From: Massilia sp. YIM B02763
Lineage (GTDB): Bacteria; Pseudomonadota; Gammaproteobacteria; Burkholderiales; Burkholderiaceae_D
DNA length: 64,000 nt
Assembly: GCF_030412015.1 (NCBI RefSeq)
Contig: NZ_JASNRD010000005.1
Span: 86,279 to 150,278, forward strand
Direction: 5' to 3'
The position numbers and the translations under genes are program-made. The notes beneath the pieces are model-generated. The model was not told where the DNA came from and made no database searches. It saw nothing but the letters and a program-made list of their open reading frames with translations. Shown here piece by piece: positions 39,325-50,085 of the stretch; within the stretch, counting starts at the first letter, position 1, and each line of letters opens with the position of its first letter.

Positions 39325-40557
39325 ATGACCAAAGACGCAAAGAACCTGATCGTCGGCCTCGACATCGGCACCTCGAAGGTGGTGGCGGTGGTGGCCGAAG
39401 TGATGGCCGATGGGCGCCACGAAGTGATCGGACTCGGCCAGCACGAGTCCAAGGGTTTGAAGAAGGGCGTTGTCGTCAACATCGAGGCGACCGTCGAGTC
39501 GATCCAGCGCGCGCTCGAGGAAGCCGAGCTGATGGCCGATTGCAAGATCCGCAACGTGTATGCCGGCATCGCGGGCAGCCATATCCGCTCGTTCAACTCG
39601 AGCGGCATGGTCGCGATCAAGGACAAGGAAGTCACGGCGACCGACGTGGCGCGCGTGATCGAGACGGCCAAGGCGGTGAACATCCCGACCGACCAGCAAT
39701 TGCTGCACACGGTGCCGCAGGAATTCATCGTCGACAACCAGGAGGACGTGCGCGAGCCGATCGGCATGAGCGGCATTCGACTGGAAGTACGCGTGCACAT
39801 TGTTACAGGTGCGGTGTCCGCGGTTCAAAATATTGTAAAGTGCGTGCGCCGCTGCGGACTCGAGGTCTCGGACCTGATCCTGCAGCCGATGGCGTCGGCC
39901 GATTCGGTGCTGACGGGCGACGAGAAGGAACTGGGCGTGGTCCTGATCGACATCGGCGGCGGCACCACGGACATCGCGGTGTTCTCCGACGGCGCGATCC
40001 GCCACACGGCGGTGCTGCCGATCGCGGGCGACCAGATCACCAGCGACATCGCGATGGCCCTGCGCACCCCGACCGGCGAGGCGGAGGAAATCAAGATCCG
40101 CTACGGCGTGGCCAAGCAGGTGCTGGCCGATCCGAACGAGACGCTCGAAGTGCCGGGGCTGGGCGACCGCGGTCCCCGTTCGCTGTCGCGCCAGGCGCTG
40201 GCGGCCGTGATCGAGCCGCGCGTGGAAGAGCTGTTCGCGATGGTGCACCAGGTGGTGCGCGAATCCGGCTACGAAGGCGTGCTGTCGTCGGGCATCGTGC
40301 TGACGGGCGGCTCCTCGATCATGCCAGGCATGATCGAGATGGCCGAGGATATCTTTTTGAAACCGGCGCGTCTCGGCACGCCGGAGTATCGGGGCCAGTT
40401 GGCGGATGTCGTGCGCAGCCCGCGCTACGCGACGGTGCTCGGCCTGCTGCTGGAGGCGAAGAAGCAATATTTGCGAGGTCATATCGTCACGCGCCAGGAT
40501 GGATCGGTGAAAGCGGTATGGCAGCGGATGAAAGAGTGGTTTTTAGGGAATTTTTGA
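39325..40557 (+). CDS. ftsA: Cell division protein FtsA
   Basis: 410-residue actin-like ATPase that tethers FtsZ to the membrane. Phosphate-binding loop GLDIGTSKVVAVVAEV, 1C domain, DIGGGTTDIAVF, and adenosine loop VLTGGSSIMPGM. The C-terminal amphipathic membrane-targeting helix is present (VWQRMKEWFLGNF). A short patch near 39775-39845 has A/T-rich codons, unlike the rest of the gene. Preceded by ftsQ (18-nt gap). Confidence 0.96.
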   Translation: MTKDAKNLIVGLDIGTSKVVAVVAEVMADGRHEVIGLGQHESKGLKKGVVVNIEATVESIQRALEEAELMADCKIRNVYAGIAGSHIRSFNSSGMVAIKDKEVTATDVARVIETAKAVNIPTDQQLLHTVPQEFIVDNQEDVREPIGMSGIRLEVRVHIVTGAVSAVQNIVKCVRRCGLEVSDLILQPMASADSVLTGDEKELGVVLIDIGGGTTDIAVFSDGAIRHTAVLPIAGDQITSDIAMALRTPTGEAEEIKIRYGVAKQVLADPNETLEVPGLGDRGPRSLSRQALAAVIEPRVEELFAMVHQVVRESGYEGVLSSGIVLTGGSSIMPGMIEMAEDIFLKPARLGTPEYRGQLADVVRSPRYATVLGLLLEAKKQYLRGHIVTRQDGSVKAVWQRMKEWFLGNF

Positions 40558-40614
40558 AGCAGGAAGCGTGGTTTTGCTTGGTACGGTCCTCAATTATTTT
40601 TAAAATAGTCGGCA

Positions 40615-40668
40615 CGTTTCCAATCTCGAGTGCTGACGGCGTCCCGCCAGCACTGGGGCTTGGAAACG
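40615..40668 (+). promoter_or_regulatory. Nested inverted repeat in the ftsA-ftsZ gap
   Basis: Outer arms CGTTTCCAA (40615-40623) and TTGGAAACG (40660-40668) are perfect complements; inside them AGTGCTG (40629-40635) pairs with CAGCACT (40648-40654). The stem-loop ends 12 nt before the ftsZ ribosome site GGAG. It is not a terminator (no T run) and may be a regulatory leader structure or an operator for ftsZ expression. Confidence 0.6.
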
Positions 40669-40690
40669 GTCACTGAATTAGGAGTTCATC

Positions 40691-41881
40691 ATGGAGTTCG
40701 ATATGGTCGATAACGCAGCACTGGGCACGGTCATCAAGGTCGTCGGCGTTGGCGGCGCGGGTGGCAATGCGGTCCAGCATATGATCAACAAGGGCATGTC
40801 CGGCGTCGAGTTCATCGCCGCCAACACGGATGCCCAGGCGCTGACTGCCTCCAGCGCCCACAACATCATCCAGATCGGCGAGTCCGGCCTGGGCGCAGGC
40901 ATGCGTCCGGAAGTCGGCCGCCAGCTGGCCGAGCAATCGCGTTCGCGCATCGAGGATGCGCTGCGCGGCGCGCACATGGTCTTCATCGCCGCCGGCATGG
41001 GCGGCGGCACCGGCACCGGCGCCGCCCCGATCGTGGCCGAAGTGGCCAAGACCATGGGCGCCCTGACCGTCGCCGTCGTGTCCAAGCCGTTCTCGTACGA
41101 AGGCCAGAAGTGCATGGACGTGGCCGAGCTGGGCCTGGAGGAGCTGAGCAAGCACGTCGACTCGCTGATCGTCATCCTGAACGAGAAGCTGGAAGAGATC
41201 TACGAAGACGACTCGATGCTGGACTGGATGAAGTACGCGGACGACGTGCTGAACAACGCGGTCGCCGGTATCGCCGAGATCATCAACGTCCCGGGCCATA
41301 TCAACGTCGACTTCAACGACGTCAAGACCATCATGAGCGAGCAGGGCAAGGCCATGATGGGCACCGCCACCGCCGCCGGCGTGGACCGCGCGCGCATCGC
41401 CGCCGAGCAGGCCGTGGCTTCGCCGCTGCTGGACGGCATCGACCTGTCGGGCGCCCGCGGCGTGCTGGTGAACGTCACCGCATCGCGCGGCCTGAAGGGC
41501 AAGGAGATCAAGGAAGTCATGGCCGCCGTGCGCGCCTTCGCCGCTCCGGACGCCGCGATCGCGCAAGGCATCGCCTACGACGACGCGATGGGCGACGAGC
41601 TGCGCGTGACCGTGGTCGCGACGGGCCTGGGCAAGAACAAGGCCAGCATCTCGCTGGTGCAGCCGCAGCAAGTGCTGCGCACCGGCACCTACAATGCCCC
41701 GGTGATGGGCGCGACCAACGTGCCGGCCACCGGCATGGGCCAGATCGCCCCGGGCGTCGAAGGCCTGAAGCAGCCGGCCGTATGGCGCCGCGAGCAGGCA
41801 TCGGAACAGGTGCAGGCAATGCAGCGCAACGGCGTCGAGACCTACGACATCCCGGCGTTCCTGCGCAAGCAAGCCGACTGA
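40691..41881 (+). CDS. ftsZ: Cell division GTPase FtsZ
   Basis: 396-residue tubulin homologue forming the Z-ring. GTP-binding GVGGAGGNAV near residue 20, tubulin signature GGGTGTG at 104-110, and synergy-loop NVDFNDVKTIMS. A linker of about 50 residues leads to the conserved C-terminal peptide YDIPAFLRKQAD, which binds FtsA and other anchors. ATG 40691 follows TTAGGAG. A 133-nt gap with a hairpin separates it from ftsA, so independent expression is possible. Followed by a strong terminator. Confidence 0.98.
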   Translation: MEFDMVDNAALGTVIKVVGVGGAGGNAVQHMINKGMSGVEFIAANTDAQALTASSAHNIIQIGESGLGAGMRPEVGRQLAEQSRSRIEDALRGAHMVFIAAGMGGGTGTGAAPIVAEVAKTMGALTVAVVSKPFSYEGQKCMDVAELGLEELSKHVDSLIVILNEKLEEIYEDDSMLDWMKYADDVLNNAVAGIAEIINVPGHINVDFNDVKTIMSEQGKAMMGTATAAGVDRARIAAEQAVASPLLDGIDLSGARGVLVNVTASRGLKGKEIKEVMAAVRAFAAPDAAIAQGIAYDDAMGDELRVTVVATGLGKNKASISLVQPQQVLRTGTYNAPVMGATNVPATGMGQIAPGVEGLKQPAVWRREQASEQVQAMQRNGVETYDIPAFLRKQAD

Positions 41882-41930
41882 CCAGCAAGACCGTACTCCA
41901 GCCGGCTGACCACCGGCGACCATGATGCGA

Positions 41931-41965
41931 GGCCGGTACCGTGCAAGCGGTACCGGCCTTTCGTT
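41931..41965 (+). terminator. Rho-independent terminator after ftsZ
   Basis: GGCCGGTACCG (41931-41941) and CGGTACCGGCC (41948-41958) form a perfect 11-bp stem followed by TTTCGTTT. It closes the dcw cluster. Confidence 0.92.
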
Positions 41966-41976
41966 TATCCCTTCTC

Positions 41977-42074
41977 AAACCGGGGTCAGAGCCAGGGTCA
42001 GAGCCCTGATTGTGGCAACTGCCTCGAAATAATTTCCAAAAATCGGGCTCTGACCCCGGCTCTGACCCCGGTTT
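41977..42074. repeat. Inverted repeat (GGGGTCAGAGCC family), copy 2
   Basis: 30-nt arms at 41977-42006 and 42045-42074 match with one mismatch; the right arm is identical to the corresponding part of copy 1 at 8239-8322. The spacer is longer (38 nt). It lies between the ftsZ terminator and the peroxiredoxin gene. Confidence 0.85.
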
Positions 42075-42128
42075 GCGGCGGATCAGGCATACTTGCGGGT
42101 TCTTGGAACGACAACACGGGAGTCCATC

Positions 42129-42632
42129 ATGACCATCGCCATTGGCGAACGCCTGCCTGAAGGCACGCTGAACGAATTCATCGACGTCGAGACCGAAGGC
42201 TGCGCGCTCGGTCCGAATACCTTCCAGGTCGCCGACCTCGCGAAGGGCAAGACCATCGCCATCCTCGGCCTGCCGGGCGCCTTCACCCCGACCTGCTCAA
42301 ACCAGCACCTGCCGGGCTACATCCGCCTGGCCGGCGAATTCAAGGCGAGGGGCGTGGACGAGATCTGGTGCATCTCCGTCAACGACGCGTTCGTGATGGG
42401 CGCGTGGGGCCGCCAGCAGGAGGCGACCGGCATCGTGCGCATGATGGCCGACGGCAGCGCCACGTTCACGAAGGCCCTGGGCCTCGAGCAGGACCTCGGT
42501 CCCAAGGGCATGGGCGTGCGCAGCAAGCGCTACTCGATGCTGGTGCGGGACGGCGTGGTCAAACAGCTGAACGTCGAGACGGCGGGCCTGGACGTGTCCA
42601 CGGCCGAGAAGCTGCTCGAACAACTCGGTTAA
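42129..42632 (+). CDS. Peroxiredoxin, Prx5 type
   Basis: 167-residue thiol peroxidase of the AhpC/TSA superfamily, Prx5 group, which usually draws electrons from glutathione or glutaredoxin. ATG 42129 (MTIAIGERLP) follows GGGAG. The peroxidatic Cys56 is in PGAFTPTCSNQHLPGY, and W.VNDAFVM-like sequence (CISVNDAFVMGAW) is typical. Reduces hydrogen peroxide and alkyl peroxides in the cytoplasm. Own terminator at 42653. Confidence 0.93.
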   Translation: MTIAIGERLPEGTLNEFIDVETEGCALGPNTFQVADLAKGKTIAILGLPGAFTPTCSNQHLPGYIRLAGEFKARGVDEIWCISVNDAFVMGAWGRQQEATGIVRMMADGSATFTKALGLEQDLGPKGMGVRSKRYSMLVRDGVVKQLNVETAGLDVSTAEKLLEQLG

Positions 42633-42652
42633 ACTCGACCGCACCCCATGCA

Positions 42653-42674
42653 ACGGCGCCGCGGCGCCGTTTTT
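42653..42674 (+). terminator. Rho-independent terminator of the peroxiredoxin gene
   Basis: ACGGCGCC (42653-42660) and GGCGCCGT (42663-42670) pair, followed by TTTTT. Confidence 0.85.
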
Positions 42675-42698
42675 CGTCATCAGCGCCACCGGACAGCC

Positions 42699-43148
42699 AT
42701 GATCATCAATACCGAGACCCCGGACCAGCCCGAAGTGCGGTCCATGCTGGAACGCCTGGACGACTACCACGCCAGCCTGTATCCGGCCGAGAGCAACCAC
42801 CTGCTGGACGTCGATGCCCTGCTGCGGGACGACGTCCTGTTCCTCGTGGCACGCGACGTCGACGGCAAGGCGGTCGGCTGCGCCGCGCTGGTCAATCGCG
42901 GCGGCTACGGCGAATTGAAGCGCATGTTCGTCGACGAACAGCGGCGCGGCCTGGGCACGGGGCGCAAGCTGCTCGAGCATATCGTGATGTTCGCCGCCAT
43001 GTCCGGCATCCAGGTGCTGCGCCTGGAAACGGGCATCCACCAGCCCGAGGCGATTTCCCTGTACGAGCGCACCGGCTTCGAACGCATCGCGCCGTTCGGC
43101 GACTACAAGCCCGATCCGCTGTCGCTCTTCATGGAGAAGCGCCTTTGA
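42699..43148 (+). CDS. GNAT-family N-acetyltransferase
   Basis: 149 residues from ATG 42699. The acetyl-CoA-binding motif A is clear: ELKRMFVDEQRRGLGTGRKL at about residues 71-90 (R/Q-x-x-G-x-G pattern as RRGLGTG). The C-terminal LYERTGFERIAPFGDY is also typical. The substrate is unknown. Its TGA overlaps the TTG start of the next gene, so the two are translationally coupled. Confidence 0.88.
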   Translation: MIINTETPDQPEVRSMLERLDDYHASLYPAESNHLLDVDALLRDDVLFLVARDVDGKAVGCAALVNRGGYGELKRMFVDEQRRGLGTGRKLLEHIVMFAAMSGIQVLRLETGIHQPEAISLYERTGFERIAPFGDYKPDPLSLFMEKRL

Positions 43149-44038
43149 AAGCGGCGAGCGGCGGCATCAGCGGCAACCTGCGCAGCATCTACGCGATGCT
43201 GGCGGCGGTGGTGTTCTTCGCGATGATGGACACCTGCATGAAGATGCTGTCCGCCCACTATCCGGCGATGCAGGTGGCGGCCTTGCGTTCGCTGTCCTCG
43301 CTGCCGCTGGTGTGCGCCTACCTGGTGTGGCGCGGCGCGCACCGCGCGATCCTGAACATCCGCTGGTCGCTGCACCTGCTGCGCTCCGCGATCGGCATCG
43401 CCATGCTGGCGCTGTTCGCCTACGGCGTGCGCACGCTGTCGCTGGCCGAGGCCTACTCGATCTTCTTCATCGGCCCGATCCTGATCACCGCCTTGTCCGT
43501 GTTCGTGTTGAAGGAGACGGTCGATGCAAGGCGCTGGATCGCCATCGCGGTCGGCATGGGCGGCGTGCTGGTGGTGCTGCGGCCGACCGGGGAGGGCGTC
43601 ATGAGCCTGGCAGGGCTGGCCGTGCTGATGGCAGCCGTGGGCTATGCCGTGTCGGCGGTCAGTGGCCGCATCCTGGCGCGCAGCGACCGCAGCGAACACA
43701 TGGTGTTCTGGCTGATGTTGCTGATGTCGGCGGGCGCCGGCGTGCTGGCGGCTCCCGCCTGGGTCGACGTGCGTATCGAGCACCTGCCGCTGCTTGGCGC
43801 ATTGGCCGTCAGCGGCTTCTTCGCCCAGCTGGCGATCACGGAAGCGTTCAACCACGGCGAAGCCTCGGTGGTGGCGCCGTTCGAGTACACGGCGCTGGCC
43901 TGGGCCGTGGCGATCGACTGGCTGCTGTGGAAAACATTGCCGGACGAATACACTTTGCTGGGCGCGGCGATCATCATCGGGAGTGGTCTGTACCTGATAC
44001 GCCACGAAACCGTGCACGCGGAATCGGAACATCCATGA
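43145..44038 (+). CDS. EamA/DMT-superfamily transporter
   Basis: 297-residue inner-membrane protein with about ten membrane helices in two EamA repeats. TTG 43145 is chosen as start: it overlaps the upstream stop and has GGAGAAG at 43133-43139. Features such as [20 protein letters not shown] in the first helix and [20 protein letters not shown] near the end are typical of RhtA/YdcZ-like metabolite exporters. The substrate is unknown. Confidence 0.87.
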   Translation: MKAASGGISGNLRSIYAMLAAVVFFAMMDTCMKMLSAHYPAMQVAALRSLSSLPLVCAYLVWRGAHRAILNIRWSLHLLRSAIGIAMLALFAYGVRTLSLAEAYSIFFIGPILITALSVFVLKETVDARRWIAIAVGMGGVLVVLRPTGEGVMSLAGLAVLMAAVGYAVSAVSGRILARSDRSEHMVFWLMLLMSAGAGVLAAPAWVDVRIEHLPLLGALAVSGFFAQLAITEAFNHGEASVVAPFEYTALAWAVAIDWLLWKTLPDEYTLLGAAIIIGSGLYLIRHETVHAESEHP

Positions 44039-44099
44039 AATCGTGGCAATCTGGCTACCGGGACCAAGATGGCCTCCGGCAAGCCCGGAAACCCTACGA

Positions 44100-44105
44100 T
44101 ATAAT
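44100..44105 (+). promoter_or_regulatory. Consensus -10 element just upstream of lpxC
   Basis: A perfect TATAAT ends 6 nt before the lpxC ATG. A start 6-8 nt downstream would fall on or next to the ATG itself, implying a leaderless mRNA. No good -35 hexamer is seen, so the call is tentative. Confidence 0.45.
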
Positions 44106-44111
44106 CGCCGC

Positions 44112-45047
44112 ATGCTCAAACAACGAACAATCAAGCAACTGGTGCGCACGACGGGTGTCGGCCTGCACTCCGGGACCAAGGTCGAACTGACGCTGCGTCC
44201 CGCGGCCGTCGACACGGGCATCGTGTTCCGCCGCGTCGACCTCGACCCCGTGGTCGAATTCCCGTCGAACGCCGACATCGTGGGCGATACCCGCATGGCG
44301 TCGGTGCTCACCCGCGGCGATGCGCGCGTCTCGACCGTCGAGCACCTGATGTCGGCCTGCGCGGGCCTGGGCATCGACAACCTGTACGTGGATGTCACCG
44401 CCGAGGAAATCCCGATCATGGACGGCTCGGCGTCGTCCTTCGTGTTCCTGCTGCAGCAGGCCGGCGTGCAGGAGCAGGCCGCGGCCAAGAAATTCATCCG
44501 CGTGCTGAAGCCCGTGGAAGTCCGCCAGGGCAGCGGCGCCAACGAGAAGTGGGCGCGCCTGACCCCCTACGACGGCTTCAAGCTCGATTTCTTCATCGAA
44601 TTCAACCACCCGGCCGTCGACGGCACCACGCAGCGCGCGGTCGTCGATTTCGGCAAGGTCTCCTACGTGCACGACGTGGCGCGCGCGCGCACCTTCGGCT
44701 TCATGCAGGACGTCGAAAGCCTGCGCGGCATGGGCCTGGCCCGCGGCGGCTCGCTGGAAAACGCGATCGTGATGGACGAATACCGCATCCTCAATGCGGA
44801 CGGACTGCGCTACGACGACGAATTCGTGCGCCACAAGATCCTCGATGCGATCGGCGATTTGTACCTGGTCGGCAATCCGCTGCTGGCCAGCTACGAGGCG
44901 CACAAGTCCGGCCACGGCCTGAACAACCTGCTGCTGCGCGAACTGCTGGCGCATCCGGAATCCTACGAGATCGTCACCTTCGAGGAACTGGCGCGCGCGC
45001 CCGTGTCGTACGGGGCGCAGATGGAAAGGGAGTGGGCGCTGACCTGA
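44112..45047 (+). CDS. lpxC: UDP-3-O-acyl-N-acetylglucosamine deacetylase LpxC
   Basis: 311-residue zinc amidase catalysing the committed step of lipid A synthesis. ATG 44112 ([11 protein letters not shown]) matches the family start; no ribosome site precedes it. Zinc ligands: His in [10 protein letters not shown], and H241 and D245 in HKILD; E in MDGSASSF region and the C-terminal KSGHGLNN histidine complete the active site. Length is normal. Followed by a palindromic repeat with a T run. Confidence 0.97.
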   Translation: MLKQRTIKQLVRTTGVGLHSGTKVELTLRPAAVDTGIVFRRVDLDPVVEFPSNADIVGDTRMASVLTRGDARVSTVEHLMSACAGLGIDNLYVDVTAEEIPIMDGSASSFVFLLQQAGVQEQAAAKKFIRVLKPVEVRQGSGANEKWARLTPYDGFKLDFFIEFNHPAVDGTTQRAVVDFGKVSYVHDVARARTFGFMQDVESLRGMGLARGGSLENAIVMDEYRILNADGLRYDDEFVRHKILDAIGDLYLVGNPLLASYEAHKSGHGLNNLLLRELLAHPESYEIVTFEELARAPVSYGAQMEREWALT

Positions 45048-45070
45048 GCGCGATTCCACTGCAATAAAAA

Positions 45071-45156
45071 CGTCGTCCCTGCGCAGGCAGGGACCCAATT
45101 TTGCCCGCATTATCGCGCGGCGTGCAAATTGGGTCCCCGCCTGCGCGGGGACGACG
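45071..45156. repeat. Palindromic repeat (CGTCGTCCC family), copy C, doubling as terminator
   Basis: Starts CGTCGTCCCTGCGCAGGCAG and ends GGGGACGACG. It is bracketed by AAAAA on the left and TTTTTTT on the right, so it can work as a bidirectional terminator between the convergent lpxC and dciA genes. Confidence 0.85.
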
Positions 45157-45203
45157 TTTTTTTATTATGCGGTAATTTACTGCGGCGCGACTTCGACAGC
45201 GGC

Positions 45204-45710
45204 TTACCCCGGCTTCCTGCGCTTCTCCGCCAGCCGCCTGATCGCCGCGATCAGCGGCGCATTCTGGGCATTCTCTTCCAGCGTCTCGCCCAATTCCGCG
45301 AACGCATCGACCGCCTTCTCCGGCAGCTTCAGCGACGACGGCTGGGCCGCCTCGCGCACCGGCACGGTGCTGCCCATGCGGATCCGGATACGGATCGCCT
45401 CCACTTGCCAGCCTTTCTTTTGCAGCCCCGCCTGCAGCTTGGGTACTTGCTGCTTGAGCTTGGCCGCGACGGCCGAGGAGGGCACGGCGAGGGTCAGCGT
45501 GCCTTCCTGCAGCGACACCACTTCGCAGGCCGTGTACATGGGGGGCAGGATCAGGCGGCAATCACGCTGCAGGTTGCCCATCCGCATGGCGCTGGGCAGC
45601 AGCGCGGCGAGCCTGTCGCTGGCGCGCAGGAAGTCAGTGGCCACGAACGCCGTCTTGCGGTCGCGCGTGCCGTAGATATGGAAAGGACGTTGGGGAGGAG
45701 AGGACTGCAT
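45204..45710 (-). CDS. dciA: DciA-like (DUF721) replicative helicase loader
   Basis: 168 residues from ATG 45710. DUF721/DciA core at about residues 25-100: FLRASDRLAALLPSAMRMGN and VVSLQEGTLTLAVPSSAVAA. DciA is thought to load DnaB helicase in bacteria lacking DnaC. A C-terminal extension carries the RIRIRMGS strand and a helical tail. It lies convergent to lpxC and divergent from secA, a usual betaproteobacterial neighbourhood. Confidence 0.82.
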   Translation of the reverse strand: MQSSPPQRPFHIYGTRDRKTAFVATDFLRASDRLAALLPSAMRMGNLQRDCRLILPPMYTACEVVSLQEGTLTLAVPSSAVAAKLKQQVPKLQAGLQKKGWQVEAIRIRIRMGSTVPVREAAQPSSLKLPEKAVDAFAELGETLEENAQNAPLIAAIRRLAEKRRKPG

Positions 45711-46067
45711 GGCCCGAACATACCACAGGCGCCGGCGGCCCCGGAAGGGAATGACCGAAAAATGTGCAGGCGAATGCAATTTGATAACATTTTTTGACGG
45801 CGTGCACTTGTGATCGGATGTGCGAACCCCAAGTGTCCCAGACGAATAGGGCCTTCGAAAAACCGTCGCGAGCGGCAGCAATGGTGGCCGAGAAGCGCAG
45901 CTGTACGTGATGTACAGCGAGCATCGCAGGCCGCCAGTGCAACGCGCAGCAGGTTTTTCGAAGTGCCCATGATAAAATCGGTGGCTTTTTGCCAAACTCG
46001 GTCTTCGATGTGTATCGTTTGATATCATCCCTGGCTCTTTTAGCGGCGTATTTTTGAAGAACACAGC
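45711..46067. other. Gene-free stretch upstream of dciA and secA
   Basis: About 357 nt holding the promoters of the divergent dciA and secA genes and the inverted-repeat element at 45853-45963. GATAAAAT near 45968 may be part of a secA promoter. No gene is seen. Confidence 0.5.
45853..45963. repeat. MITE-like 111-bp element with 12-bp terminal inverted repeats
   Basis: CTTCGAAAAACC (45853-45864) and GGTTTTTCGAAG (45952-45963) are perfect inverted termini. Inside, GCTGTAC (45899-45905 area) and GTACAGC form another perfect hairpin. No coding capacity. It resembles a miniature inverted-repeat element sitting in the secA leader region. Confidence 0.65.
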
Positions 46068-48851
<2,784 letters not shown>

Positions 48852-48863
48852 CCGGCATTGCGC

Positions 48864-48900
48864 CAAAAGCAAAAGGGACCTGCGGGTCCCTTTTGCTTTT
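48864..48900 (+). terminator. Rho-independent terminator after secA
   Basis: AAAAGCAAAAGGGACC and GGGTCCCTTTTGCTTTT pair around TGC. The stem has T runs at both ends of its right arm and could work from either direction. Confidence 0.9.
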
Positions 48901-48909
48901 GGCGGTATG

Positions 48910-48977
48910 GTGGACGGCTCCGCCGTCCACGCGTTCAGCATGCGCTGCTTGGGCGCGTGGACAGCGGAGCTGTCCAC
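48910..48977. repeat. Intergenic inverted repeat (GTGGACGGCTCCGC family)
   Basis: 24-nt arms at 48910-48933 and 48954-48977 match at 22 positions. Each arm is itself a small palindrome around CTCCGC or GCGGAG. It is flanked on the right by CCTACG, as is the repeat at 5882-5946. It lies between secA and the convergent MerR gene. Confidence 0.7.
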
Positions 48978-48989
48978 CCTACGTCTGTC

Positions 48990-50006
48990 CTACGCTGCCG
49001 GTTTCGACATCGCCTTGCGCAGCCACTCGAGCATCGCGTCGCTGATCCCCGTCCCCATGCGCAGCAGCGGCTCCGTCGCGCTGGCGTGGCGGAAGGCCTG
49101 CACCGTGTGCGGGTCGTCGCCCACCATGTCGTGGAATAGTTCCAGCCAGGCGCGCGCGAGGTCGCGCGCCGTCACGCCGCTGGCCGCCGGATCGGCCTGC
49201 ATCGCCGCGCGCACCCGCTCGTACAAGCCGTTCCATTCGCGCCCGCGGCCCGCGTAGTGGCGGCGCATGCGCTCGACGACGCCCGCGCCCAGGTGGCGCG
49301 CCCAGACCTCGGCCTTCAGCTCCCAGATGGCGGCCGTCACGAAGCCCATCAGTTCCGGCGCCATGCCGAACTGCGCGTGCATCGCGGCCGGCTCGCGCGC
49401 CGCCATGGCGTTGATGCGGCCGGCGAAGGCGCGGTTGCCGCTGCCCCGTTCGAACGCGTCCAGCCAGCGCCGGGCGAAGTCCTTGGCCTCGGCCGCGGCC
49501 GGCGCGGTGCCGGCGCGCTGCAGCGCGGCCGCTTCCTCGACCAGCGTGCGCATCTGCGCCTTCACGTCTTCGTCGCGGTACAGCGGCAACTGGTCCAGTT
49601 CTTCCTTGCTAAAGTAATGTTCGTACACGCTCATCTCCTGCAATGTGGTCAGCCAGGAGGACAGGGCCGGCGCTTCGCCCCGGGCCAGCTGGCCGCGCAG
49701 GTCGGAGAGCGCGTCGCGCATGCGCGATGCCTCCGCGATCCTGCGCTCCAGCGCCGCCAGCTGCTGCTCGACGACCGCCAACGGCGAGGCATCCGGGCTG
49801 TCCAGGTAAAGGCCGATGTCGGCGAGGCGCATGCCGAACGCGCGCAGGGCCTGGATCTGGTGCAGGCGCGCCACGTCGTCGCGGGCATACAGCCGGTAGC
49901 CGGCATCGGAACGCGCTTGAGGCCGGAGCAGGCCGATGCTGTCGTAGTGGTGCAGCGTGCGCACCGTGAGGCCCGCGCGGGCGGCGAGTTCACCTACTGT
50001 CAGCAT
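48990..50006 (-). CDS. MerR-family regulator with TipAS-like ligand domain
   Basis: 338 residues from ATG 50006 with AAAGGAG upstream. Residues 1-70 form the MerR winged helix (LTVGELAARAGLTVRTLHHY, then GYRLYARDDVARLHQIQALR), followed by a dimerisation coiled coil to about 110. The rest resembles the helical TipAS antibiotic-binding domain (YFSKEELDQLPLYRD, AEAKDFARRWLDAF), apparently in an extended or duplicated form. Likely activates genes on binding a small hydrophobic ligand. The AI-2E permease gene is encoded just upstream on the same strand. Confidence 0.88.
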   Translation of the reverse strand: MLTVGELAARAGLTVRTLHHYDSIGLLRPQARSDAGYRLYARDDVARLHQIQALRAFGMRLADIGLYLDSPDASPLAVVEQQLAALERRIAEASRMRDALSDLRGQLARGEAPALSSWLTTLQEMSVYEHYFSKEELDQLPLYRDEDVKAQMRTLVEEAAALQRAGTAPAAAEAKDFARRWLDAFERGSGNRAFAGRINAMAAREPAAMHAQFGMAPELMGFVTAAIWELKAEVWARHLGAGVVERMRRHYAGRGREWNGLYERVRAAMQADPAASGVTARDLARAWLELFHDMVGDDPHTVQAFRHASATEPLLRMGTGISDAMLEWLRKAMSKPAA

Positions 50007-50044
50007 CGGTCGGCTCCTTTCTCCAGCGTGCGACCAGCTTCAGG

Positions 50045-50061
50045 CCTGACGTTGCGTGAGG
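50045..50061. promoter_or_regulatory. Putative MerR-type operator dyad
   Basis: CCTGACG and CGTGAGG flank TTG with one mismatch between arms. On the minus strand the dyad directly follows TTGACC, so it sits in a promoter spacer, the normal site for MerR-type activators. The -10 element is not clear. Confidence 0.5.
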
Positions 50062-50085
50062 GTCAAGAAAAAGTTCGGGGTGATG

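Noticed and set aside
37483..40482. A ~1000-codon open frame antisense to ddl, ftsQ and ftsA
   Set aside because: Such frames arise in high-GC DNA opposite real genes. The translation is rich in His, Arg, Gln and Asp, lacks a recognisable domain, and the sense strand holds certain genes.
40615..40668. Terminator after ftsA
   Set aside because: No T run follows the stem, and ftsZ lies directly downstream on the same strand.
45853..45963. CRISPR repeat or small RNA
   Set aside because: Only one copy with inverted, not direct, repeats and no spacer array; no promoter/terminator pair for an RNA.
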